In this document: piece by piece, positions 24,794-33,741 of the stretch | Layout: each line of letters begins with the position of its first letter | Numbering within the stretch: the first letter of the stretch is position 1 | Assembly: GCF_900182835.1 (NCBI RefSeq) | Contig: NZ_FXUB01000002.1 | Coordinates: forward strand, 186,001 to 250,000 | Source: Desulfurobacterium pacificum | GTDB lineage: Bacteria; Aquificota; Aquificia; Desulfurobacteriales; Desulfurobacteriaceae | DNA length: 64,000 bases | Direction: 5' to 3' | The notes under the pieces: model-generated | Databases searched by the model: none | What the model saw: the letters and a program-made list of their open reading frames with translations, nothing else | What the model was told of the DNA's origin: nothing | Position numbers and translations under genes: made by a program

Positions 24794-25541
24794 AAAGCCT
24801 TTAATACTACTCTCTAACGACGATGGAATAAGGTCTGACGGCTTAAAAGTTCTCTACGAAAAACTCTCCGAATTTGCCGACGTAGTTGTTGTAGCACCAG
24901 ACAGAGAAAGAAGTGCCGTAGGTAGAGCTTTAACCCTGCATCGCCCCCTAAGATGCGAACAGGTTGACGAAAACTGGTTCGCCGTTGATGGAACGCCCAC
25001 AAGCTGCGTTTACATCGGTATCCACGCAATAATGAAAGGCAAAAAGCCAGACATGGTCATAGGCGGAATAAACAGAGGACCAAACTTAGGCGAAGATATA
25101 ACCTATTCCGGTACTGTATCAATAGCGATGGAAGGTGCTTTATTAGGAATACCTTCCATCGCGTTTTCTTTAGCCACCTTCAAGGACTTTCAATGGGAAT
25201 CAGCCGGCAACTGGGCTAAAAGAATCACCCAAAAAGTTCTTGAAAAAGGTATTCCCGAAAACTGCTGTCTCAACGTTAACATTCCCAATTTGCCTGAAAA
25301 CGAAATAAAAGGCATTAAGGTAACAAGGCAGGGAAAAAAGGATTACACTGAGAAGGTAGAAGTCAGAAAAGACCCGTGGGGAAGAACCTATTACTGGATA
25401 GGCGGAGAAGAACCTAACTGGAAAGCTGAACCAGGAACAGACTACTGGGCGGTAAAAAACGGCTACATTTCCATAACTCCAATCCACTTAGACCTAACAG
25501 ACTACAAAGCTCTTGAAATTCTTAAAAACTACGAGTGGTAG
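24786..25541 (+). CDS. surE: 5'/3'-nucleotidase SurE
   Basis: Metal-dependent phosphatase acting on nucleoside monophosphates. The 251 residues start with ILLSNDDGIRSDGLKVL (the two Asp of the active site) and include GTPTSCVYIG, GINRGPNLGEDITYSGTV and a C-terminal region ending in the conserved TDYKAL. Full length. The start lies inside the end of the small membrane protein gene. Confidence 0.95.
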   Translation: MDKKPLILLSNDDGIRSDGLKVLYEKLSEFADVVVVAPDRERSAVGRALTLHRPLRCEQVDENWFAVDGTPTSCVYIGIHAIMKGKKPDMVIGGINRGPNLGEDITYSGTVSIAMEGALLGIPSIAFSLATFKDFQWESAGNWAKRITQKVLEKGIPENCCLNVNIPNLPENEIKGIKVTRQGKKDYTEKVEVRKDPWGRTYYWIGGEEPNWKAEPGTDYWAVKNGYISITPIHLDLTDYKALEILKNYEW

Positions 25542-25542
25542 A

Positions 25543-26139
25543 ATGGATTTACTCTCAATCCAGTTCTGGCAGGAGTTAGCTTTAAAGTACGGAGCGCCGG
25601 CGCTTGCCCTAAACGCATTTATAGAAGCGATATTCTTCCCAATACCTCCAGATGTTCTACTTATAACTCTATGCCTTGCAAAACCAGAAAACGCTTTTTT
25701 GTACGCACTCATAGCAACTATCTTTTCCTCTTTAGGCGGAATAGGAGGATATTTCTTAGGGTTCTGGGGAGGGAAACCCTTAGCTATAAAGTTTTTTGGA
25801 GAAACAAAAGTAAAAAAGGTTCACAACCTTTACGACCGGTACGAAAGTTTAGTCATACTTTTGGCAGGATTCACTCCACTACCCTATAAGGTATTTACCG
25901 TAACGTCTGGCGTTCTGTACGCCTCTCTAAAGAAACTTTTTATATTTTCATTAATTGGTAGAGGTAGTAGATTTTTTCTTGAAGCCCTGCTGATAAAAAG
26001 GTTTGGAGAGGACATCGTAAATTTCCTATACAAAAACTTAAATATAATCTCTCTACTTGCAGGAATAGGAATAATTATAATTTTCATGGTCTATCAAAAA
26101 CTCAAAGGAAGAGAAAATGAGCAGAAGGAAGTTCTTTAA
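25543..26139 (+). CDS. DedA/YqaA-family membrane protein
   Basis: Inner-membrane protein of the DedA/VTT superfamily, probably a lipid scramblase or transporter-type protein. 198 residues with a membrane-embedded N-terminal helical hairpin (NAFIEAIFFPIPPDVLLITLCLA), the small-residue-rich GGIGGYFLGFWGG and the signature GFTPLPYKVFTVTSG. The frame is open upstream to 25513, but the ATG at 25543 follows the surE stop by one base and gives the expected N terminus. It overlaps the following ferredoxin gene by 23 bases. Confidence 0.85.
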   Translation: MDLLSIQFWQELALKYGAPALALNAFIEAIFFPIPPDVLLITLCLAKPENAFLYALIATIFSSLGGIGGYFLGFWGGKPLAIKFFGETKVKKVHNLYDRYESLVILLAGFTPLPYKVFTVTSGVLYASLKKLFIFSLIGRGSRFFLEALLIKRFGEDIVNFLYKNLNIISLLAGIGIIIIFMVYQKLKGRENEQKEVL

Positions 26140-26674
26140 AGCTCTCGCGAACTCCTTAGCACAGGCAGCTGCTGAGTTTACTTATGAAGCGACAAAACCT
26201 CAAGAAGAATTCATAAGACCTCCTGGAAGTCCAGACGAAGATACATTTCTATCTCTATGTAAAAGGTGCGGAACTTGTATCTCTTCCTGCTCTACAGGAG
26301 TACTTGATAAGGTATCAAAACTCCACCCCGTAATACTTGATACTCCCTTTATGAATTTTGACAAAAACTACTGCGAGCAGTGCTACACCTGTATTGAAAA
26401 TTGCCCCAACGGAGCGCTAACGTTTGAAAACCTTAAACGTTTTAGGTACGTAGCTGTTCTTAACAAAAACAGGTGTGCTGCATATCAAGACGTATTCTGC
26501 CAGACTTGCTACTGGAGTTGTCCCCAGATGGACAAAGCCATTACCCTTGAAAACTTAGTAAAACCTGTATTCAACAGCGAACATTGTAAAGGGTGTGGAC
26601 GGTGCATCCACAGCTGCCCGACAAACCCTAAAGCAATTGAAATGAAAAAGGTAAAGGTTAATGAAACAGGTTAA
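26117..26674 (+). CDS. polyferredoxin, NapF/NapG-like, with twin-arginine N terminus
   Basis: 185 residues with four cysteine clusters that could hold [4Fe-4S] centres: CKRCGTCISSC (about 49-59), CEQCYTCIENC (about 84-94), a spaced CxnCxxCxxxC around 118-135 (FCQTCYWSC) and CKGCGRCIHSC (about 157-167). The N terminus MSRRKFFKAL matches the twin-arginine pattern but the following region is only weakly hydrophobic, so export is uncertain. NapF and NapG assemble or feed periplasmic nitrate reductase; no nap genes lie in this window. It overlaps DedA and holA. Confidence 0.8.
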   Translation: MSRRKFFKALANSLAQAAAEFTYEATKPQEEFIRPPGSPDEDTFLSLCKRCGTCISSCSTGVLDKVSKLHPVILDTPFMNFDKNYCEQCYTCIENCPNGALTFENLKRFRYVAVLNKNRCAAYQDVFCQTCYWSCPQMDKAITLENLVKPVFNSEHCKGCGRCIHSCPTNPKAIEMKKVKVNETG

Positions 26675-27605
26675 GGTACAAGACGCACTCAAACAGCTAA
26701 AAAACAACGTCCCCTGGAAAAGGATTTTCATCTACGGAGACGAGATATACCTTACGGAACAGCTAATAAAGAAAATCTCAAGCTTTAGAGAAGTAGAAAA
26801 GTTCTACGCAGACGAAGACCTATCCGCAATATACAGCTTCAGTGGAACGTCCCTTTTCGGCAGTTCGCCAGTTCTACTGATAACAAACGCCCAACATTTA
26901 CCTTCTGCGCTGCGAAAAAAAAGCGAAAAAGAAAAGTTTCTAAAATTTCTAAAAACTTTACCTGAATTCATTGTTGCAGCAACAGAAACCCTTGATTACA
27001 AAAAGCTTAAAAGTGAAATATTTCAAACAATAACCGAATTAGCAGAGATTGTTATAGTCTCTGAAAGTTACCACGAAAAAGCAGTCTATAACCTACTAAA
27101 GAAAAAATTTTCATCTGCAGGGAAACAGATATCAGACCAAGCAATAAGGTTAATAATAGAAACTGTAGGAACAGACCTCTTAAACTTGAAGCAGGAAACG
27201 GACAAACTGTTAGCCTATCCTGGAGAACTAACAGAGGAAACGGTCAGGCAGATACTGTTCTCAAGCGGTAGAGTTAACGTTTTTGAGATAATTGTTCCTT
27301 TAGTAGAGAAAAACAGAAAGGAATTCTTAAAACTGATTTCTACTGCTCTATCTGAAGGTGTTGACCCACTTTCAATTATAGGTCTCTTACAATCACAGGT
27401 AAGACAACTAATAGCTATTCTGACCGGAGAGAAACCTAAACTCCCGCTTAAAGCACAAAAAACCTTTAAAGAACTATCAAGACGAACGACCATAAAAGAC
27501 CTATTTTTACTCTTACAAAAAATCCACGAAGCAGAGTTTGCAACTAAAAGCGGCGAGAAGATGCCGGAGTTAGCCATCAAATCAATAGTGCTGGAGGATG
27601 AATGA
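26661..27605 (+). CDS. holA: DNA polymerase III subunit delta
   Basis: Clamp-loader subunit that opens the beta clamp. The 314 residues show the HolA layout: an N-terminal AAA-like domain with RIFIYGDEIYLTEQ, a VVYFADEDL-like acidic segment (VEKFYADEDLSAI), then the helical domains with LLNLKQETDKLLAY and the C-terminal collar (SIIGLLQSQVRQLIAI). Walker motifs are absent, as expected for delta. It overlaps the ferredoxin by 14 bases and rseP by four. Confidence 0.92.
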   Translation: MKQVKVQDALKQLKNNVPWKRIFIYGDEIYLTEQLIKKISSFREVEKFYADEDLSAIYSFSGTSLFGSSPVLLITNAQHLPSALRKKSEKEKFLKFLKTLPEFIVAATETLDYKKLKSEIFQTITELAEIVIVSESYHEKAVYNLLKKKFSSAGKQISDQAIRLIIETVGTDLLNLKQETDKLLAYPGELTEETVRQILFSSGRVNVFEIIVPLVEKNRKEFLKLISTALSEGVDPLSIIGLLQSQVRQLIAILTGEKPKLPLKAQKTFKELSRRTTIKDLFLLLQKIHEAEFATKSGEKMPELAIKSIVLEDE

Positions 27606-28882
27606 CCGTTCTTTACTTTATCATAGCGTTAGGAATATTGATATTTGTACACGAGTTGGGACACTTCTTAGCTGCAAGATTTTTCGGCGTTAAAGTTGAG
27701 ACGTTTTCAATCGGTTTTGGACCAAAACTTTTCACATTTAAATGCTGCGATACAGAGTTTGCCGTAAGCCTTATACCGTTAGGCGGTTACGTCAAAATGG
27801 CAGGAGAAGACCCGGACGTTCCGCCTTCCTCACCTGATGAATTCTACGCCAAACCGCCGTGGCAGAGAATAGTCATAGCATTGGCAGGACCTATAATGAA
27901 CCTGCTCTTGGCAGTTGTCTTCTTCTCGCTTTCGTTTATGATAGGAAGGTACGTTCCCACTTATCAGATCGAAGCAGCCAAAGTAGGAAACGTTTTAAGC
28001 GCAAACTCAAGTTTAAAAAGCGGAGATGTAATACTCTCCGTTGACGGTCAAAAAATTAGAAACTGGCAGGAGTTTTCAAAAGTTATTGCTCTTAATCCTG
28101 ACAAAACGCTAAACGTAGTAGTTGAAAGAGACGGGAAGAAAGTAACCGTACCACTCAAAACCGGTATGGATGAAAAAACCGGCATAGGAACGGTAGATGT
28201 AATTCCTGCAATAAAGCCTATTGTCGGGAAAGTGATAAAAGGTTCTCCTGCTGCAAAAGCAGGACTAAAGCCTGGAGACGTTATCCTCCAGATAAACGGT
28301 CACGAAATAACTTCCTGGAGACAGGTAGTTAAGCTCATCGGAAACAGTAACGGCAAACCTGTCAAAATCTTAATTCTAAGGAATGGCAAAAAACTTACAA
28401 TAACGGTCAAACCCCATTTAAATAAACAACTCGGCAGATACACAATTGGGATTATTCCGAAGTTTGACGTTACGTTCGTCAGATACTCTCCAATAAAAGC
28501 TGTTGAAAAAGGTATAGAAGAATTCGTTTCCCAATCCGCTCTTTTCTTCACTTTCCTCTACAAGCTAATAACAGGACAGGCATCCATAAAGAGTTTAGGC
28601 GGTCCTATAATGATAGCCGAAGTGGCAGGAAAAGCCGCTCAGGCAGGAATTTCTAGCTTTATATACTTTATGGCTTTCATAAGTTTGCAGCTTGGCTATT
28701 TCAACCTGCTACCGCTTCCCGTTTTAGACGGCGGACTCATAGTTATGTTCTTAATAGAAATGCTGAGAAAGAAACCCCTTTCTGCTTCCTTTAGAGAAAA
28801 GTTCCAGCAGGTGGGTTTTGCCCTGTTAGCTCTATTAATGGTCATTGTTTTCTACAACGATATAATGAGACTTGTCAGGTAG
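27602..28882 (+). CDS. rseP: site-2 membrane protease RseP
   Basis: Intramembrane zinc metalloprotease that cleaves membrane anchors such as anti-sigma factors. 426 residues with HELGH in the first helix (residues 18-22), two PDZ domains (about 110-190 and 195-275, the second with GSPAAKAGLKPGDVILQINGHEI) and the C-terminal LPVLDGG metal-ligand motif. Full length. It ends convergently with rsmH, overlapping by eight bases. Confidence 0.96.
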   Translation: MTVLYFIIALGILIFVHELGHFLAARFFGVKVETFSIGFGPKLFTFKCCDTEFAVSLIPLGGYVKMAGEDPDVPPSSPDEFYAKPPWQRIVIALAGPIMNLLLAVVFFSLSFMIGRYVPTYQIEAAKVGNVLSANSSLKSGDVILSVDGQKIRNWQEFSKVIALNPDKTLNVVVERDGKKVTVPLKTGMDEKTGIGTVDVIPAIKPIVGKVIKGSPAAKAGLKPGDVILQINGHEITSWRQVVKLIGNSNGKPVKILILRNGKKLTITVKPHLNKQLGRYTIGIIPKFDVTFVRYSPIKAVEKGIEEFVSQSALFFTFLYKLITGQASIKSLGGPIMIAEVAGKAAQAGISSFIYFMAFISLQLGYFNLLPLPVLDGGLIVMFLIEMLRKKPLSASFREKFQQVGFALLALLMVIVFYNDIMRLVR

Positions 28883-29780
28883 AAACTCTTTCTGCTGCTC
28901 TCAGTCGGGCGCTACGGGCGGCGGGATTTTCTTTTACCTCTTTTTCTGTAGGTTCAACAGGTTTTTTTGTAAGAACTTTAAAGCCTTCTAAGTTTTTCAT
29001 TATCCTCTTCACCAAACCATCTTCTAAGGAGTGAAAGGTAATCACCACCAGTCTGCCACCTGGTTTCAAAAAGTTTGCTGCTTTTGGAATCCCTTCCTCT
29101 ATTTCTTCAAATTCCTTATTGACGTATATCCTTATAGCCTGAAACGTTTTTATCGCAGGATGTTTTTTTCTACCAGCCCATAACTTTTTAGGAACAACTT
29201 CCTCTACAATTTTCGCCAATTCTAACGTTGTCTCTATAGGCTCTTCTTTCCTTCGCCTAACTATTTCTCTCGCAATTTTTCTGGCAAATCTTTCCTCGCC
29301 ATATTTAAAAATTATCTCTGCTAACTTCTTCTCAGAAAGTTCATTAACAACATCTCTGGCGGTTAGTTTCTGTCTCCTATCCATTCTCATATCAAGAGGT
29401 TGCTCTTCCCAAACGGTAAACCCTCTATCTCCTCTTAAATGAAAATGAGAAACACCCAAATCAAAGAGAACGCCATCAATTTCTTCCACTCCTTCGGCTT
29501 CCAAAACCTCATCAATCTGGGAAAAAGCAGCGTGATAGATGGAAACCCTACCACCAAAAGGTTCAAGCCTTTCTATCGCCCTCTCTATCGCTTCCTCATC
29601 TCTATCTATGCCAATAACCTTAACATCGGGAGAAGCCTTCAAAATCGCTTCTGTATGTCCCCCTCCACCCAAAGTAGCATCAACAAAGACGCCACCTTTC
29701 TTTACATTTAAAAATTCAAGAACCTCTTTTAACATTACCGGTGGGTGATAGATTTCTTTCAATTTTTGAACCTCCAGCAT
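28875..29780 (-). CDS. rsmH: 16S rRNA (cytosine(1402)-N(4))-methyltransferase
   Basis: Methylates C1402 in the ribosomal P site. 301 residues with YHPPVMLKEVLEFL, FVDATLGGGGHTEAIL (SAM site), GVLFDLGVSHFHL and VITFHSLEDGLVK. The frame starts ATG at 29780, but GGAGG lies inside it and fits a TTG start at 29762 (just before KEIYHPPVM), giving 295 residues. It is not part of a dcw cluster here. A strong terminator of the upstream lipoprotein gene lies directly before the start. Confidence 0.94.
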   Translation of the reverse strand: MLEVQKLKEIYHPPVMLKEVLEFLNVKKGGVFVDATLGGGGHTEAILKASPDVKVIGIDRDEEAIERAIERLEPFGGRVSIYHAAFSQIDEVLEAEGVEEIDGVLFDLGVSHFHLRGDRGFTVWEEQPLDMRMDRRQKLTARDVVNELSEKKLAEIIFKYGEERFARKIAREIVRRRKEEPIETTLELAKIVEEVVPKKLWAGRKKHPAIKTFQAIRIYVNKEFEEIEEGIPKAANFLKPGGRLVVITFHSLEDGLVKRIMKNLEGFKVLTKKPVEPTEKEVKENPAARSARLRAAERVST

Positions 29781-29781
29781 T

Positions 29782-29803
29782 AAAAAAGGCGCCCGAAGGC
29801 GCC
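29782..29803 (-). terminator. intrinsic terminator after the first lipoprotein gene
   Basis: Minus strand GGCGCC TTCG GGCGCC followed by TTTTTT: a 6-bp GC stem with a UUCG tetraloop and a U6 tract, a textbook intrinsic terminator. It ends only two bases before the rsmH ATG candidate. Confidence 0.9.
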
Positions 29804-29837
29804 AATAATTACAGGTTAAACTCTAAATTTGTAATCT

Positions 29838-31373
29838 TTATGTAGGAAAATAAGAAGGAATATAATAAGAAGGCGTTCTCATTATCATAGTGCTTGGATC
29901 CCAGAAATCTATGTCAGGAAACTCAATCGTATTCAGATATTCCGTCCCATTAATATTCTGGATTAATTGTTGAATCGTAGCGTTATCCACTCCTTCAAAG
30001 ATGAGTTTACCGTATCCTACAGATAAATCAGGAATAGTCTCATTTTCCATGCAAAAGTCAGTTTCAAGACCAGAACAGGTCGTTTCGTAAATCAACACAG
30101 GGCTGAAAGAAAATGTTATTGAGTTAACCGAAAAACTCGCTCCATTCAAACTACCAGTTACATTATAACTGGAAACAGTTACAGTCCCATTATTAATGGT
30201 AACATCTGAACCGCTACCTGACAGCGTCAAAGTGCCTAAATCGGTATACATATATATACGTAAACCACCATAATTCTCAACGCTGACGTAAAAACTATTA
30301 CCATTCTCACCTATATGCATCTCAAACCCTTTACCTAAATAAAACTCTAAAGAATCCTCATCAAGTGGAGGATACGAAATCTGTGAACCGTCAAGAGAAA
30401 GATTAACAATGTGAACCCCATCATCAAAAGAAGCACCCACAAAACCTTTATCGGTAAGTTTATTAATAATTATGCTGCTTCTCTCCATAAAAATAACAGG
30501 ATATCCTGCAATACCATCTCCCTCTTTAATGGGATAGTTGATAATGTAAGTGCCGTTTTCCGTTTCATTACCCAGAACAACTGTGTAGTTACCTTCAATT
30601 GCGAAACCGTCAATCTGTGTAGGAATCAGAGTCAATTCGAAATCCTGTTCACCCATTTTACCTTTGAAAGTATGAGACTTATAAAAAATAGAAAACGCAT
30701 CCATCTGTTCAGCCACCGTTTCCGGATCACTATACATCAATTGTTTTCTCTTAATGTCCCTCATATTACTGACAATAGTAGAACTAACAAAAACACTGGT
30801 ATCATTCACACAGCTATCAAACTCTGGATAACTCCCAGAAACACGATCATAGAGACATTGATCCACCTTATCACCACCTTTCTCCTTCTCCAACGCAGGG
30901 AAACTATCAAAGCTCAACAAATCCTCACAGGCAGTAGTATTAAGCGTTGAAAAATCCCACCTTAGAAACGTAGAAATAGTGCAGTAAGCTGCAACTGTAT
31001 CAAGATACAAACCGAGGTCAAGCCCCATAGTTTCGTTTTCCTCTCCATCAAAAATAAGGTCTGTAGGACGCACAACACCACCAACCTTTGACGCTGGAAT
31101 AGTTCCAAGATAGATAAACTTATCACCTGCAGGCAAGTAAACGTCCAGATTACTACCGTCATAGTTCTTTATCAGAAACTTACCTGCACCATTTGTGATG
31201 CTACAGGCCGAAGAGCCTGGCGAATACCCTTCAGGGCACACGTAAACACCTTTGATAAAAGCATCGTAAATTACCCCTGAAGCTGATGAGTTCTGCGATA
31301 CGTTATTAGATACTCCACAACCCAGAAGAAGGAAAGATAAAGACGCCAGGAACAATTTAGAACGCAGAGACAT
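29838..31373 (-). CDS. surface lipoprotein of unknown function, paralogue A
   Basis: 511-residue lipoprotein with signal peptide and lipobox (LLLGCG, Cys about 19). It opens with a Ser/Asn-rich linker (NVSQNSSAS), then a beta-rich domain with GVIYDAFIKGVYVCPEG, a globular region with several conserved Cys (ACSIT, AAYCT, ACEDL, QCLYD, SCVND) and a C-terminal beta-rich half. About 14 N-x-S/T sequons are present. It shares order and many blocks with the neighbouring paralogue (VRPTDL.FDGE, MGLDLGLYL, AFSIFY..HTFKGK), so the pair arose by duplication. ATG 31373 has GGAGGGGAAG upstream; the frame itself is open to a TTG at 31385. Confidence 0.8.
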   Translation of the reverse strand: MSLRSKLFLASLSFLLLGCGVSNNVSQNSSASGVIYDAFIKGVYVCPEGYSPGSSACSITNGAGKFLIKNYDGSNLDVYLPAGDKFIYLGTIPASKVGGVVRPTDLIFDGEENETMGLDLGLYLDTVAAYCTISTFLRWDFSTLNTTACEDLLSFDSFPALEKEKGGDKVDQCLYDRVSGSYPEFDSCVNDTSVFVSSTIVSNMRDIKRKQLMYSDPETVAEQMDAFSIFYKSHTFKGKMGEQDFELTLIPTQIDGFAIEGNYTVVLGNETENGTYIINYPIKEGDGIAGYPVIFMERSSIIINKLTDKGFVGASFDDGVHIVNLSLDGSQISYPPLDEDSLEFYLGKGFEMHIGENGNSFYVSVENYGGLRIYMYTDLGTLTLSGSGSDVTINNGTVTVSSYNVTGSLNGASFSVNSITFSFSPVLIYETTCSGLETDFCMENETIPDLSVGYGKLIFEGVDNATIQQLIQNINGTEYLNTIEFPDIDFWDPSTMIMRTPSYYIPSYFPT

Positions 31374-31502
31374 CTTCCCCTCCAAAATTGTTTACCTAAA
31401 CTAATAATATTTATCTTATAAAAAAATTTCAAGATGATTTCAGTCATTAAAGTATTTCTGGCAAAGAGAAGCCGGAGAAAATCCCTATCCAAAAAACAGG
31501 AA

Positions 31503-31532
31503 TTTTGCCTCCCGCTCATGCAGGAGGCAAAA
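31503..31532 (-). terminator. hairpin terminator after the second lipoprotein gene
   Basis: Perfect 10-bp inverted repeat TTTTGCCTCC / GGAGGCAAAA with a 10-base loop, just after the stop at 31541, followed on the minus strand by TTCCTGTTTTTT. Confidence 0.8.
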
Positions 31533-31540
31533 TGAAACGA

Positions 31541-33130
31541 TTAACTCTCTTTCTTAAAAGCCATGGGTTCACTGATTTTTTGGGGTTCCTGGAAGTAATC
31601 AAAGGGAATAAAAACTGAAGTGCTCATTAGAGAACCTTCATAGATACTGTTATTCAGGTAATACTGTTCATCAGGTGGAATAAACCACACCGAATCAAAA
31701 TTAAAAATCCCCCTGCAAACAACCAGAAACGGCAGAACATCTCCCTCCTTACAGAAACCGTCGGCAGCAAGTTTATCTGAACAATCAACCTGATAGGCAA
31801 ACATAGGAGTAAGAGTAAACGTAAAGTTCCAGTTAGATAGAGATGCACGCGTATTTTGAGGCGAATAAACAGTGGCGCTATTTTCTCCGCTACTGAAAAT
31901 AACTTTTCCATTCTCCACCTGTATATCACCAGCTGCGTTAGAGAGATTAATACTCCAGTTATTGTTATACATTGTAATCGTCATGCTATTAAACGTCCCC
32001 GTCCCATTAAACGGCAAAACAGTTTGATACCAGGAATTTGTCTGATATGAAGAGAAATAGTAACTTGTCCCTTCATTCATCAGCTTAACCATATCTGTAG
32101 CATTAGAACCATTATAAGGAATTTCAATACCGTCCAGCGAAACGTTTATATACGAAAAACTGTAAGCGCCAACATCGGCATAAACGCCCAGAAAACCTTT
32201 CGGCGAAATCTCGTTCATAAGTATAAAATACTTATTGTTCAACAAAAGCACCGGATAGGCATAAGCAACACCTGTAGAATCATCAAGAGGATAAAATAGC
32301 TTGTAAGTTCCATTTTCAAATGAATCGGAATAATTCCCTTCTACTTCCAGACCATTCACTTCAGTCGGGGTTAAGGTTATCTCAAAATCCTGTCCTCGTA
32401 GTTTCCCTTTAAAAGTATGAGGACTGTAAAAAATAGAAAACGCAGACAACTGTTGCATAATAAGTTCAGGATTGCTTTCATAAAGTTGCTTCTCTTTAAA
32501 ACTCCTGAAGTCATCAACCATAGAATCGTTAACACTAACCGTAGCGTTATCAAGACACTCCTTAAAAGCAGTGCCATTTCCGTAGGATTGTGACAGACAG
32601 TAAACTACCTTATTTCCACCTTTTTCCTGCTCCAATTTTGCAAAATCATCAAAACCAACAAAACCACTGCATCTTTCCGCATCAATGCCAGACAAATCCC
32701 AGGATAGATAAGTCGAACTATTCGTGCAATAAGCAGCCAGCGTTTCCAGATACAATCCCAGATCAAGCCCCATGGTCTTATTCAGTTCACCATCAAAATA
32801 AAGATCCGTTGGACGCACAACGTTACCACTTGATTTATCAGCCGGTATAGAACCAAGATAGATAAAATTATTTCCCACCGGTAAATAGAGATCTAACTTC
32901 ATCTCACTACCTTTCACGCTATACTTCCCGGTTCCATCCGTAACATTACATTGAGATGAAGAAGGGTCAACACCTGAAGGACAAACATAAAGACCTTTGA
33001 TAAAAGCATCGTAGATAACGCCTGTCAACTGAGAAGTGGAACTGTTCTGAGAAACATTTCCCGAAATACCGCCGCAACCTGAAACGAAAACACCTAAAAC
33101 CAGAGCAGAAAACAATCGATTAAATCGCAT
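31541..33130 (-). CDS. surface lipoprotein of unknown function, paralogue B
   Basis: 529-residue lipoprotein paralogous to the gene at 29838-31373. The lipobox is VSGCG (Cys about 19). The same blocks occur in the same order: NVSQNSSTS, GVIYDAFIKGLYVCPSG, GKYSVKG, VRPTDLYFDGELNKTMGLDLGLYLETLAAYC, EQEKGGNKV, AFSIFYSPHTFKGK. The C-terminal half is less conserved between the two. About 18 N-x-S/T sequons are present. The frame is open to 33193, but ATG 33130 has GGAGGGGG upstream. Each paralogue has its own terminator, so they are probably separate transcripts. No known family recognised. Confidence 0.8.
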   Translation of the reverse strand: MRFNRLFSALVLGVFVSGCGGISGNVSQNSSTSQLTGVIYDAFIKGLYVCPSGVDPSSSQCNVTDGTGKYSVKGSEMKLDLYLPVGNNFIYLGSIPADKSSGNVVRPTDLYFDGELNKTMGLDLGLYLETLAAYCTNSSTYLSWDLSGIDAERCSGFVGFDDFAKLEQEKGGNKVVYCLSQSYGNGTAFKECLDNATVSVNDSMVDDFRSFKEKQLYESNPELIMQQLSAFSIFYSPHTFKGKLRGQDFEITLTPTEVNGLEVEGNYSDSFENGTYKLFYPLDDSTGVAYAYPVLLLNNKYFILMNEISPKGFLGVYADVGAYSFSYINVSLDGIEIPYNGSNATDMVKLMNEGTSYYFSSYQTNSWYQTVLPFNGTGTFNSMTITMYNNNWSINLSNAAGDIQVENGKVIFSSGENSATVYSPQNTRASLSNWNFTFTLTPMFAYQVDCSDKLAADGFCKEGDVLPFLVVCRGIFNFDSVWFIPPDEQYYLNNSIYEGSLMSTSVFIPFDYFQEPQKISEPMAFKKES

Positions 33131-33254
33131 TTCCCCCTCCATAAAATTATCAGGCTCTATCCTGATTTTAAGTTTATAATCAATTTTTGTCAATTATTAT
33201 TTTTTTAAGTTAATCAATAAAAAATAAATTTCAATAAACAATTTGAATAATTTC

Positions 33255-33302
33255 TGCACAAAAACTGTGCATTCTGTCCGATTTCTACACTATTTTTGTT
33301 CA
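33255..33302 (+). promoter_or_regulatory. two NtrC-type enhancer sites
   Basis: Site 1 (33255-33271) is TGCAC-N7-GTGCA, a perfect match to the NtrC dyad. Site 2 (33286-33302) is TACAC-N7-GTTCA, a weaker copy. They start 31 bases apart, about three helical turns, and lie 40-90 bases upstream of a sigma-54 promoter. Confidence 0.8.
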
Positions 33303-33342
33303 TTCAAAATAAATAAACATTTACGGAATTAAACTTTAAAAC

Positions 33343-33359
33343 TGGCACGCCTCTTGCTT
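33343..33359 (+). promoter_or_regulatory. sigma-54 promoter of the P-II/amtB operon
   Basis: TGGCAC-N5-TTGCTT: the -24 GG (33344-33345) and -12 GC (33356-33357) have exact spacing. Transcription should start near 33369, about 23 bases before the P-II ATG, under nitrogen control through an NtrC-type activator. Confidence 0.9.
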
Positions 33360-33361
33360 AA

Positions 33362-33730
<369 letters not shown>

Positions 33731-33741
33731 AGGAGGACGCT

